Source: Chitinophaga sp. YR573
Lineage (GTDB): Bacteria; Bacteroidota; Bacteroidia; Chitinophagales; Chitinophagaceae
Assembly: GCF_900110995.1 (NCBI RefSeq)
Contig: NZ_FOJF01000002.1
Coordinates: 1-64,000, forward strand
Direction: 5' to 3'
DNA length: 64,000 nucleotides
Shown here: positions 1 to 8,037 of the stretch, piece after piece
Layout of the letters: each line of letters opens with the position of its first letter
Numbering within the stretch: position 1 is the first letter of the stretch
The notes under the pieces: model-generated
The model's database searches: none
What the model saw: the letters and a program-made list of their open reading frames with translations, nothing else
Told to the model about the DNA's origin: nothing
Made by a program: the position numbers and the translations under genes

Positions 1-879
1 CTGTCAAGAGAAGTTAGTATGAACAGGATGCGCTACATTATAGACGCAGACATGCAAAACTACTTTGGGAGTATCAATCACCAATGCCTGCGGGAATTCC
101 TTGACCTGAAGATAAAAGATGGCGTGATCAGGAAAATGATCGATAAATGGCTGAAGGCTGGAATATTAGAAAACGGACAAGTGATGTATCCAACGGAAGG
201 TACACCTCAGGGAGGTAGCATCTCTCCGTTGATCAGTAACGTTTTTCTACACTATGTTCTGGACGAATGGTTCAAAGAACAAATCCAGCGATTACTGAAA
301 GGTAACAGCTTTATCATCCGCTTTGCAGATGACTTTCTGTTAGGTTTTACTAACAAGGAAGATGCATTGCGTGTGATGGAAGTACTACCAAAGCGATTAG
401 GAAAATTTGGATTGACACTTCACCCTGAAAAGACTAGATTGATAGATCTGGGAGAAGTAGAGGGAGAGGATAAACATCCAAAGAAAACGTTTGACTTTTT
501 AGGCTTTACGCATTACATGAGTAAAAGCAGGAAAGGAAAACTTATTCTGAAACGCAAAACAAGCAGTAAGAAGCTGAATCTGTCATTGAAACGATTGAGT
601 GATTGGATTAAGTTTTATAGACATAAACTTCCCATTGCGGAACTTATGAAAGAACTGAACCAAAAGCTACGCGGCCATTATGCTTATTACGGTATGACCT
701 TTAACTATAGAAAGCTACACACGTACTATAACCGGACAAAACATTTGCTCCATAAATGGTTAAACCATCGTGGCGGTAAGCGTGTCTGGACGTGGAATAA
801 AATTGCAAAGCTGACTACAGAATGGATACCTCTTGTAAGACCGAAAATCTATCACAGTCATCAATTAGCAAAGCCATAA
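1..879 (+). CDS. Group II intron-encoded reverse transcriptase/maturase (5' part outside window)
   Basis: This is the C-terminal part of a group II intron maturase, which splices its own intron RNA and reverse-transcribes it during retrohoming. The frame is open to base 1, so the true start lies outside the window; the first internal ATG is at 19. Visible RT blocks are the TPQGGSISPL motif (RT4) and an active site reading FADD instead of the commoner YADD, followed by HPEKT and FLGF blocks. The last part carries the maturase (domain X) signature LRGHYAYYG. No HNH endonuclease domain follows, so the element belongs to the endonuclease-less type. Intron domains V and VI begin four bases after the stop, which rules out a retron or a diversity-generating RT. 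Confidence 0.93.
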   Translation: MSREVSMNRMRYIIDADMQNYFGSINHQCLREFLDLKIKDGVIRKMIDKWLKAGILENGQVMYPTEGTPQGGSISPLISNVFLHYVLDEWFKEQIQRLLKGNSFIIRFADDFLLGFTNKEDALRVMEVLPKRLGKFGLTLHPEKTRLIDLGEVEGEDKHPKKTFDFLGFTHYMSKSRKGKLILKRKTSSKKLNLSLKRLSDWIKFYRHKLPIAELMKELNQKLRGHYAYYGMTFNYRKLHTYYNRTKHLLHKWLNHRGGKRVWTWNKIAKLTTEWIPLVRPKIYHSHQLAKP

Positions 880-882
880 ATA

Positions 883-959
883 GAGGAACCGTGTGCAGGA
901 AATCTGCTCGCACAGGTCTGTGGGGGAGCGGGGAGGTAACGAACCGCTCTACCCGGAAC
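883..959 (+). ncRNA. Group II intron domains V and VI with predicted 3' splice site
   Basis: Directly after the maturase stop, bases about 885 to 918 fold as domain V: a stem closed by a GAAA loop at 899-902 with a two-base bulge on its 3' side. Bases 922 to 954 fold as domain VI (GAGCGG pairs with CCGCTC, and GGG with CCC). The unpaired A at 951 lies in the place of the branch-point adenosine. Counting eight bases from it gives a 3' end at 959, where the sequence reads AC, the AY ending usual for these introns. The fold was done by eye; the exact base of the 3' end is inferred. Confidence 0.8.
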
Positions 960-1218
960 CAATTGGTATTGATAGTTAGTAGATTGGTATTGTAGCGCCA
1001 ATTTAATTCAGACGTATCAAGTATATCTTTTACAGCAAAATAACCTATTGTAGGTACTAGCACATTTTCATTTGATCATGCTATAACCCATAATAGAGCA
1101 AATAGGAGAAAGCGTCTTTAGGCTGCGATTGACAACCAACTCAATGACATTCGAGTTATGAAAGCTCGTTTTTATTCAGGGATTAAAATAAGAATCTGAC
1201 CTTCTTGTTTCCAGAACC
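960..1218. other. 3' exon flank, no gene seen
   Basis: This is the sequence into which the intron inserted. No frame here looks coding. The block ATTGGTATTG occurs twice just after the predicted splice site (961-970 and 984-993). The intron's 5' exon is outside the window, so the target cannot be reconstructed. Confidence 0.5.
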
Positions 1219-3216
1219 TTACATTCCAATTCTGAACTGCCAATAACATCCTTTGGAAGATTGCACTTTAATAAGGCCAAATCTTTCCTCCGGAGGAGAT
1301 TTGTGGCGTAAAAGGTTGAAAATATCACAAATCAGAGATTTATGATCCCCATAATAGGAATGACCGAGGAAGTCAGTATCAAGCTGCGATACATCAATAC
1401 TGTCCATTTGCTCAATAATTACAATGTTGTCTCCTGCATCTCCCGCCCTGGGGTATCGGTGTATTTTTTTAGACAGCAGAAGTGCCTTGTCATTTTCTGA
1501 TGCATACAAGGTAAAGCGGTGAGCAAAATGGAGTATCTTTTTAAGCAAATTGGTGAAATGCCCCTGGTCTACATCCGGAGCGGCCAGCATTATCTGGTTA
1601 AAGGTTAAATGTTGCCTGTCGGTGACGATAGAATTTTCTGCTATGGAGGCCAGTACTCTTAAAAGAGCCCGGTTACCCATACTATGTGCCAAAATGTGAA
1701 CTGTGTTAATACCACAAACTTGAACTACAAGGTTCAGGAAGGTAGCCAGGTCTGGCTCTGCGTATTCAATATTTGCTTCATCCACGGTGTAATTAACGGT
1801 TGCTACTTCTGACGGCCAGCTAAAAAATAAGGAAATACCCTCAAATGCCAGATCGTAATGGATCTGGGCCGATCTGCGGGCCGCATCTTCAAAAGAAACA
1901 TTGTAACCATGGATAAATACTATGGCTTCCTGTTTTTTTGCATTCCTCCATTTGGTTGTTAAAGATCTCACGAACTGTTCTTCCTTTTCAAGAAGAGTTT
2001 TAAGTAATACGATATGCTTTTGCGGATCTTGCCTGAATTCCAACCGGAAAATGGAGGGCGCTTCCAGCTTTCCTAATCTATGATCTCTGGGGATGCTTAC
2101 TTCGCATTTTCCAAAGGATAATTGGCCCCGCATAATCCCGAATTCAGAAGACGAGACCGAGGAATTTAACGGTTCCCGGTTTGTACCATAAAAGACCTCT
2201 ACTACTGCGTAATTGAGTTTGTCAGGCTCTTGCACCCGGTACATAACTGTATTATCAAAACTGGAAGGCAATGTAGATTGTTCTGTCACTGCTACTGATA
2301 AATCGATGCCAGTGGATTTAATATCTTCTAGTATCGCATGCCAGAAATTGGTTCCTTTAATGTTGGCGTACGAAAGATCTGTGGAAGTAAGGTTTGTCGT
2401 TTCTAATTTCGCTTCTTCAAGATTGGCGCCGATTAGAAGGGCTTCTTGAAAATTGCATCCTCTTAGGTCTGCATGAGCCAAGTGAGCATTAGTGAAGTTT
2501 GCGCGGTATAAGTTGGAGTATCTTAGATCTGCATCACTAAGATGAGCATCTATAAAAATAGAATCCGGCAAAACTGATCGTTTGATAGTTACATACCTAA
2601 GATCAGCACCGGAGAAATCAGCTTTAGTAAGGTTCACATTTTGAAACGAAGCCTTTAACAAATAGGTCTTCTTAAAAATGGCATTTGACAAATCAATCTC
2701 TGAGAAATAAGTCATTGATAGATTTGAGAAAGAGAAGTCAGGCGAAGCTAAATAGGAATTAGAAAAATGGCCTGCGGCCAGGTTTTTATTTTTAAAGTCT
2801 ATTCCGAGAAGGTTACATCCAGAAAATACAATGCCAGTAAGATTAGACTCATCCAAATCGGCATCTTCTAAGTCGCAAGAATACATACTACACGATTGCA
2901 AATTAGCATTTCTCAAAAAAGAGTTACGAAACTTGCATCCATATAAATACCCATCTGATAGATCGGCTCCTTCCAGGTTGGATTCAGATAAATCGGTTCG
3001 CATCATTCTAACATGTTTCAACCTGGCAAACATCAGATTGGTTTTTGATAGATTTGCTCCGTCTAAACGGGTGTTCTCTAGGCTTGCATTTTCCAGGTTT
3101 ATTCCGGAAAGATTGGCACCTGTTAAATCAAGCCTTATATCTTTATTCCGTTCTCTCCACCTTAAAAGCGATTCAGCACCTTCATGCACAAGTTTTACGT
3201 GTGTTGGATTTGCCAT
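1219..3216 (-). CDS. Pentapeptide-repeat protein fused to DUF900 alpha/beta hydrolase
   Basis: The 665-residue protein has two parts. Residues about 28-305 are continuous pentapeptide repeats of the A(D/N)Lxx type (for example LTGANLSGINLENASLENT), which fold into a right-handed beta-helix. Residues about 335-625 match the DUF900 alpha/beta-hydrolase family: a VEVFYGTNRE strand, FIHGYN oxyanion segment, FFSWPS, and the nucleophile elbow AHSMGN with Ser512. Likely acid and base are Asp548 or Asp550 in APDVD and His619 in GHSYY. There is no signal peptide or membrane segment, so it is probably cytosolic. The substrate is unknown; the family is esterase-like. It is divergent from the gene at 3420 across about 200 bases. 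The fusion and the mobile setting make a conflict-system effector plausible, but that is inference. Confidence 0.85.
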   Translation of the reverse strand: MANPTHVKLVHEGAESLLRWRERNKDIRLDLTGANLSGINLENASLENTRLDGANLSKTNLMFARLKHVRMMRTDLSESNLEGADLSDGYLYGCKFRNSFLRNANLQSCSMYSCDLEDADLDESNLTGIVFSGCNLLGIDFKNKNLAAGHFSNSYLASPDFSFSNLSMTYFSEIDLSNAIFKKTYLLKASFQNVNLTKADFSGADLRYVTIKRSVLPDSIFIDAHLSDADLRYSNLYRANFTNAHLAHADLRGCNFQEALLIGANLEEAKLETTNLTSTDLSYANIKGTNFWHAILEDIKSTGIDLSVAVTEQSTLPSSFDNTVMYRVQEPDKLNYAVVEVFYGTNREPLNSSVSSSEFGIMRGQLSFGKCEVSIPRDHRLGKLEAPSIFRLEFRQDPQKHIVLLKTLLEKEEQFVRSLTTKWRNAKKQEAIVFIHGYNVSFEDAARRSAQIHYDLAFEGISLFFSWPSEVATVNYTVDEANIEYAEPDLATFLNLVVQVCGINTVHILAHSMGNRALLRVLASIAENSIVTDRQHLTFNQIMLAAPDVDQGHFTNLLKKILHFAHRFTLYASENDKALLLSKKIHRYPRAGDAGDNIVIIEQMDSIDVSQLDTDFLGHSYYGDHKSLICDIFNLLRHKSPPEERFGLIKVQSSKGCYWQFRIGM

Positions 3217-3419
3217 TTGGGGTCAGCGGTATTTGTTATTAAATATAGGGAAATTAGGTTACATAGTTTATATTACCCTCTACTTGATCAGAGCTGGGAT
3301 GGAGAAATACAAAGTAGTTGGTATTTTTCAGGTGATTCTAGGAATATAAATTTGTGAGAGCTGTCTTAAGTAGTACGAACTCCAAGCGGCAGTATAACAT
3401 AGCCCAAAATACAGAATCT
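3217..3419. promoter_or_regulatory. Shared divergent promoter region
   Basis: About 200 A+T-rich bases separate the starts of the hydrolase fusion (minus) and the 195-residue unknown (plus). Promoters for both must lie here, but no clear TTTG-N19-TAnnTTTG pair was found on either strand. Confidence 0.4.
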
Positions 3420-4007
3420 ATGATACCAATATTTGAACAAGGACAAGGTGAAGGAATTGGACATTCGTTTGACACCTTCTTAACCAGATTTATTGCGATT
3501 TGTGAAGAGCACTTAAAGAATGGCAGAGCAAAGGCGTTTGCATTTATACTTTATGACTTCCATGATAGTGCTATTAAACAGGTTTTACGTTCGCAAGGAG
3601 GATTTGCACGCCTGGACCGTTTGGCTGGACACGATCTTTCTGTATTCTATTTACATTCTGATAATAAAAGACAGCTAAACGCTTTCAATGACATTTTTCT
3701 TCATATGTTTGACATACTCCCTGCCCAGAATCTGCCGTTCGTTTTATTCTTTAAACTGGTTGACCGAGATGCTGTGGATGTTGAAATCGCTGAACTTGAA
3801 CAATCGAATATAATGTTCGCTTTTGACGAGCTATACCAAAAAATGGAAGATTACATTGATAAATTAAAAAATGATGATACAAAGAATGATCATAGGTCAA
3901 GTAAATTTCTTTGCCTTTACCAATTTGTTAAGAAAATAGCAGCGGAGAAGTTTATTGAATATTTGGTAACAAAATTAGGTGAGTACGCTGGACGAAACTT
4001 GATATAA
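3420..4007 (+). CDS. Conserved-looking protein of unknown function
   Basis: The protein of 195 residues was not recognised. It is soluble, with no signal peptide or membrane span. It begins with an amphipathic helix (HSFDTFLTRF), then alternates strand-like and helix-like stretches (KAFAFILYDF, LPFVLFFKL) in an alpha/beta pattern, and ends in a charged helical tail after KLKNDDTK. I chose the ATG at 3420 because it begins a well-structured region; an in-frame GTG at 3354 would add 22 residues of low-complexity character. It faces away from the pentapeptide/hydrolase gene, suggesting shared control and possibly a two-gene unit. No catalytic motif is visible. Confidence 0.6.
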   Translation: MIPIFEQGQGEGIGHSFDTFLTRFIAICEEHLKNGRAKAFAFILYDFHDSAIKQVLRSQGGFARLDRLAGHDLSVFYLHSDNKRQLNAFNDIFLHMFDILPAQNLPFVLFFKLVDRDAVDVEIAELEQSNIMFAFDELYQKMEDYIDKLKNDDTKNDHRSSKFLCLYQFVKKIAAEKFIEYLVTKLGEYAGRNLI

Positions 4008-4107
4008 AATCAATGAGATAGTAAACGACAATTAAAACGGGCTTTACAGAAGTAACCAGAACGACCTTACCATTTGCTCATATCGTTGGTAGTGTTCCGG
4101 TCTAATA

Positions 4108-4281
4108 TTACAAATATAGGATCTGGTATTCCTCCTTTGTTTCACGTTCTTTTTTCTGTGCTTCGGATTTATCATCATAGTCGCCGGTAAACCTGCGAAC
4201 CATTCGCATAACATAATCAGCACCAGGCGTCCTGGAAGTTTCCGGTTCAAGTCGTGTGGCCAGAGAGTTGAGTGTTACCAT
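4108..4281 (-). pseudogene. Possible gene remnant or small ORF
   Basis: An ATG at 4281 opens a 57-codon frame with protein-like composition (TRLEPETSRTPGADYVMRMV, then a charged tail). The same frame stays open upstream to 4395 without an ATG and also looks protein-like (RYCLDEAKYSLFECAHGEKI), suggesting the 3' end of a larger, broken gene. No family was recognised. Confidence 0.3.
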
Positions 4282-4395
4282 TATCTTTTCACCATGAGCA
4301 CACTCAAACAGGGAGTACTTGGCCTCATCAAGGCAATAGCGACTCAAAGCAACTGATAGTTGATTACATCGAATGATATTGTAATGTTTTATAAT

Positions 4396-4686
4396 TCAAA
4401 TCTTGATATGACAGATTCAGGTAAACAAAATAGTCATAACATTTGTTACACTTAAGAATGATATAAATCTAAATTAATTCCTAATAGTTTCTATTCTGCT
4501 TTTACGAAGGATTATAAAGTTTATATTAAGATATCGGTAGACTGTGAAATATATTAAAGTCTTAAATTAATCAGAAGGCAGAATAAATAGATGGAATTAG
4601 AACAATACTGAAATCTTTCTATATTGGTAATGTCCGCTGCGTAACAGATTACTGTAATAAAATATTAAATTAATTTTTAACTGTTA
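4396..4686. other. A+T-rich intergenic stretch
   Basis: No coding frame, tRNA or strong hairpin was found in this very A+T-rich stretch before the DUF2321/nuclease gene. It presumably carries that gene's promoter, but no clear consensus element was seen. Confidence 0.4.
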
Positions 4687-5445
4687 ATGGCAAAACAAGA
4701 CACTCAAGAAGTATGTTTAAATGGTCATCAAATAACCGACCGATATTATAGCTCTCCTGAATTCCGAAAGAAATTTTGTACAACCTGTGGTGAAAAAACC
4801 ATTCATACTTGCCCTTCATGTGCTAAAGATATTAAAGGACACATGATTTATGAGAATGTTATTGACTTATCAGGTAGATCTACACCAGTCCCTAACATCT
4901 GCGATAATTGTGGTGCAGATTTCCCTTGGAGAGAAAAGAAACAAAAAATAAAAGAATTATCAAACCCAACAAATGTTGAAAAAGATGCAACATTTCTAAT
5001 TGGTGTGCTATGTGATAGATTTCATTTAATAGTTAAGCAACTTAGGCAACGACACAACGATAGACCTACTTTAGACATTAACGATGAATACGATGTACAA
5101 GATTTATTACATTCTCTTCTTAAAATATATTTTGATGATATTAGACCTGAAGAATGGAATCCCAGTTATGCTGGTAGTTCGACTCGATCTGACTTCTTAT
5201 TAAAAGATGAACAGATAATAATTGAAGTCAAAAAAACAAGAACTGGGCTGAAAGCAAAGCAGCTTGGAGAACAACTTATTATTGACATTGCACATTATAA
5301 AAATAATTTTGGCTGTAAAATCCTGTATTGCTTTGTGTATGATCCAGAAGGTTATATAAGCAATCCTAAAGGAATTGAAAGTGATTTATCAAAAAATGAA
5401 ACCGGATTTAACGTAATTGTAAACATTATTCCCAAAGGGCATTAA
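4687..5445 (+). CDS. DUF2321 zinc-ribbon protein with PD-(D/E)XK nuclease-like domain
   Basis: The 252-residue protein starts with a DUF2321-type zinc-ribbon region: Cys pairs at 31/34 (CTTC), 42/45 (CPSC) and 72/75 (CDNC), and the phrases VCLNGHQITD and DFPWRE. A charged linker follows. The C-terminal domain (about 130-250) shows the core of a PD-(D/E)XK nuclease fold: a helix DVQDLLHSLLKIYF, then Asp169 in RSDF and the strand IIIEVKK with Glu180 and Lys182. This suggests a nuclease or nuclease-derived domain acting on DNA or RNA, with the zinc ribbons binding nucleic acid or partners. It stands alone, with decayed genes downstream. The zinc-ribbon assignment is firm; the nuclease call rests on the motif spacing and predicted strands. 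Confidence 0.75.
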   Translation: MAKQDTQEVCLNGHQITDRYYSSPEFRKKFCTTCGEKTIHTCPSCAKDIKGHMIYENVIDLSGRSTPVPNICDNCGADFPWREKKQKIKELSNPTNVEKDATFLIGVLCDRFHLIVKQLRQRHNDRPTLDINDEYDVQDLLHSLLKIYFDDIRPEEWNPSYAGSSTRSDFLLKDEQIIIEVKKTRTGLKAKQLGEQLIIDIAHYKNNFGCKILYCFVYDPEGYISNPKGIESDLSKNETGFNVIVNIIPKGH

Positions 5446-5526
5446 GTCTGAAAAGAAAAGGATGAGATCATTGCAAAGGTACCGATTACATAAAATAGCA
5501 AACCCCAACTAGTGCGGATTTGTTAT

Positions 5527-5768
5527 TTACACATCAGTTTTATCAAAGCTGAGATGAAGCAAATAAACTTCAAATTGATCTGCAGGAATTCTTACTTCCT
5601 CTCTTTCCTGTAATATAAGCATCCCTTTCCAAACACCATCAGCACTAACTTACTATTCTCCATAATTGCTTGACGAGATATAGACTTCAAACCAGTTCCT
5701 TCGATGGAATCTGTAAAGGTGTGCGCAGTTTTAACCGCCTCTTTAATTGTTCTTGTTAATTCAGACAT
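5527..5768 (-). pseudogene. Small gene broken by a single frameshift
   Basis: An ATG at 5768 opens a frame starting MSELTRTIKEAVKTAHTFTD that ends early at 5592 (58 codons). From about 5650 downstream a different frame becomes the protein-like one (ADGVWKGMLILQEREEVRIP) and runs to a TAA at 5527. Adding one base after the codon for Leu41 would join them into one protein of about 80 residues. This may be a real lesion, a sequencing error or a programmed shift; no slippery heptamer was seen at the join. Function unknown. Confidence 0.55.
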
Positions 5769-5940
5769 ATAAAATGATTTAAGGACACAAGGTAACGCGC
5801 TAAATAAATCAATTCAAAAATCAGGAAAGTTAATACAAGGTTAAGGGTTATAAGTAATTGATTTTGTAGAAGTAGCAGCAAACTAAAGTTGCATGAAGGT
5901 TACTTGATGGTAAAGAATGTAATGATTTCCCTGATTTACC

Positions 5941-6099
5941 CTAATAAAGAGATACGTTATAACCGCTGAGCATTCCAATAGTCAGAAAAACATTTCGAAC
6001 GTCAGCTCTCATCCTTTCATTATCTGGGAATGAGTTTCCAAATCTAGCCTCGATTCGACGGTTCTCTTTGTTATAATCGAATAAAATAAAATCAGACAT
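5941..6099 (-). CDS. Small hypothetical protein (52 residues)
   Basis: An ATG at 6099 opens a 52-codon frame with balanced, protein-like composition (MSDFILFDYNKENRRIEARF, then an alpha-helical second half ending YNVSLY). Its start overlaps the end of the 28-codon frame upstream in an ATGTCTGA arrangement typical of translational coupling. No family recognised. Gene calling at this length is uncertain. Confidence 0.4.
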   Translation of the reverse strand: MSDFILFDYNKENRRIEARFGNSFPDNERMRADVRNVFLTIGMLSGYNVSLY

Positions 6100-6178
6100 C
6101 GTGAAATTCATAGTCAGGGTAATGATTTTCCAGTAAGTGATGCAATGATTCTTCGAACTCTTTAATGAAGTTATCCAT
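6092..6178 (-). CDS. Very small ORF coupled to the 52-residue ORF
   Basis: A 28-codon frame from an ATG at 6178 encodes an acidic, histidine-rich peptide (MDNFIKEFEESLHHLLENHY, ending in DYEFHDV). Its stop overlaps the ATG of the next frame. It could be a small regulatory or phage-derived peptide, or a leader for the downstream frame. Unknown function. Confidence 0.3.
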   Translation of the reverse strand: MDNFIKEFEESLHHLLENHYPDYEFHDV

Positions 6179-6187
6179 AATAAATTT

Positions 6188-6623
6188 TTAGAAACCGAAT
6201 ATAACGAAATGAAAATAAAAGATTAATGCTGTGCCAGGGAACAGGGTTGCAGATAAGCTTCGATTGCCAAAACCTTCGTTGTTGTTAATATACTCTTGAT
6301 AGTAGTCGAAAATATTGTCGTTAATCTTATGGACTGGAATATCCCCACTGAAACAGACTGTTTTTCTATTACTAGTTGAGATCTCCTGGCTTCCAGAATG
6401 GAAAGAGCCTCTTTGTAATATTCCTTCTGTTCATAGTTTTAGGCTTTGCCCAAGCATAAATTCCTCTTGCTTTACGCCGGCCAGCGCCTTTGCCCCATTC
6501 GAAATAATGCCATACATTAAATCCGTCGCGGGAATCCGTTGTGAAATAGAAATAGTGCTCGCTATAATGTTCACCAATTGTACGCCAAAATAGGCGGTAA
6601 AACGTAGCAAAATGTGATATTTT
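6188..6623 (-). pseudogene. Multiply frameshifted gene remnant
   Basis: Protein-like sequence continues along the minus strand but moves through three frames. The first part reads FYRLFWRTIGEHYSEHYFYF and then FNVWHYFEWGKGAGRRKARG. The next frame reads EQKEYYKEALSILEARRSQL. The last reads IPVHKINDNIFDYYQEYINN. No frame has a proper start, and the first opens right after a TGA at 6626. This pattern is what a once intact protein of at least 130 residues leaves after two frameshifts. The family was not recognised. Confidence 0.5.
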
Positions 6624-7087
6624 TCAAACTGCGATATAATTAAAAATCCACGTAAACACTGTTTTATCAGTACCTACGGTGATTTTTCAAGTGCCCAATG
6701 GTGAATGGTAGAGTATTTTCGAACCAAGTATTACTGATTATGAGAGAATTAGTTTCACTAAAGCTATGATTACAATAGTAGATGAGTCTAGTTCCCATTT
6801 CTAAATCCCTTGAGACTACGAAATTTATAAAACGTCTGATTTCCGCAAGTTTACTATCATTTGATAGTGGATTCGGTCTTTCACACAATAACAATTTCTT
6901 GATCCGATTCTTCCAAAACAATTTACAAAGGTTTGTATGTTTCGAAAAGAACCTTGGTGAAAGATGAAATCCTGACCTAGATAAGTACGTTTCGTTGCCT
7001 ATTCCAATTAAGATATTGGTACGTTGTCATAAATCAGCAAGAGTCAAAATTAGGAAAAAAGAGCTACGATAAAACCTTGTGCGCCCA
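6624..7087. other. Intergenic stretch without a convincing gene
   Basis: This holds a minus-strand frame of 84 codons (6667-6921) whose composition is only weakly protein-like and which has no recognisable motif. I see no RNA gene or strong terminator. It may be further gene debris. Confidence 0.35.
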
Positions 7088-7927
7088 CTAATTTAACTTG
7101 AATATACTAGTAGATATCAACGCCCCAACAACCAGAATTCCGCCTTGCAAGTCTCTGTTGCCAATATTTTCAGTGTTGTTTAAAATCTGCTTATAATTTG
7201 CAAAAAGCCCCAGTTCTGCAACCTGCAAGGATGTGTTAAATCCAATAGTGTGAAACGTAGGAGGCAGTGCTTTTTCACCTAGCATTTCATTTCTAATACT
7301 GAAGTCTTTGGGTTCTGTTGCAATCAGCTGATAATATGGGTAAAAAGTAAACCCAAATTGTTTAGTTATAGCCCCCAGAGTGAAGTCCCTTCTAAGATCT
7401 ATTTTGGCCCCTATTGAGAAATTTGTAGAATGAAATTTTAAGATGGAATCTTTCGAAGGTGTATAAATATTCCGATTAAATGAAAACTCTACAAAAGGTA
7501 TCAATCTCCATGGCGCATCTCCGCTTCCTAGTTTGATTAACCATTCATATCCGAGTGTCAAGTCCCTTTTTCCTATGTCTGGGAATAGAAAGGTTCTGGC
7601 AACAACACTTGTATCCGCTGAGTTTCCTGCCCTAGCATTATACAGAATATAGACAGCGTGGTGTGACCACCTCGTATTGTCTTTCTTTTTTTGGAAGGCT
7701 ATATAAGCGCCTAATGCTAAGCTACCTCCTAAGTTCTGCGAGTTGGTAATGTCGTTTGCGCCTCCGATACCTAAGATATCTATATCAATTGGATTTACCA
7801 CAGATGCATCCTTCCTATTCGCTCCCAGATTTAAGGCGCCCGATGGCCTAATTTGAGTGGGAATGAATTGCTGTGTGAACGCATTGAGAGATAAGAGGCA
7901 AAGAATACATGTGATCAAGAATTTCAT
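7088..7927 (-). CDS. Secreted outer-membrane beta-barrel-like protein
   Basis: The protein begins with a signal peptide (MKFLITCILCLLSLNAFTQQ), which is why I start at the ATG at 7927 rather than the one five codons upstream. The rest consists of alternating aromatic and polar strands typical of small outer-membrane barrels (for example LTLGYEWLIKLGSGDAPWRL, and FTLGAITKQFGFTFYPYYQL), ending with a hydrophobic strand. Role unknown; porin-like or structural functions are possible. It lies 95 bases downstream of the M43 protease gene on the same strand, so the two may be co-expressed and share the cell surface. Confidence 0.65.
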   Translation of the reverse strand: MKFLITCILCLLSLNAFTQQFIPTQIRPSGALNLGANRKDASVVNPIDIDILGIGGANDITNSQNLGGSLALGAYIAFQKKKDNTRWSHHAVYILYNARAGNSADTSVVARTFLFPDIGKRDLTLGYEWLIKLGSGDAPWRLIPFVEFSFNRNIYTPSKDSILKFHSTNFSIGAKIDLRRDFTLGAITKQFGFTFYPYYQLIATEPKDFSIRNEMLGEKALPPTFHTIGFNTSLQVAELGLFANYKQILNNTENIGNRDLQGGILVVGALISTSIFKLN

Positions 7928-8037
7928 AATGATGGAGTTCATTAATTAATAGAAAATAATTTTTCGTTGAACACCTCCGTATGAGGCATTGATATTAATG
8001 TAAATATTTTCGATTTAAACAATAAGAGATTGTAATA

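Noticed and set aside
1..879. Reverse transcriptase as part of a retron or diversity-generating system
   Set aside because: A maturase domain X and intron domains V and VI follow directly, so it belongs to a group II intron.
2213..3349. Plus-strand frames opposite the pentapeptide repeats
   Set aside because: They arise from the repeat's codon pattern and carry no motifs; the minus-strand protein has two recognisable domains.
6667..6921. 84-codon minus-strand frame
   Set aside because: No motif, weak protein-like composition and no coupling to neighbours; left as unassigned sequence.
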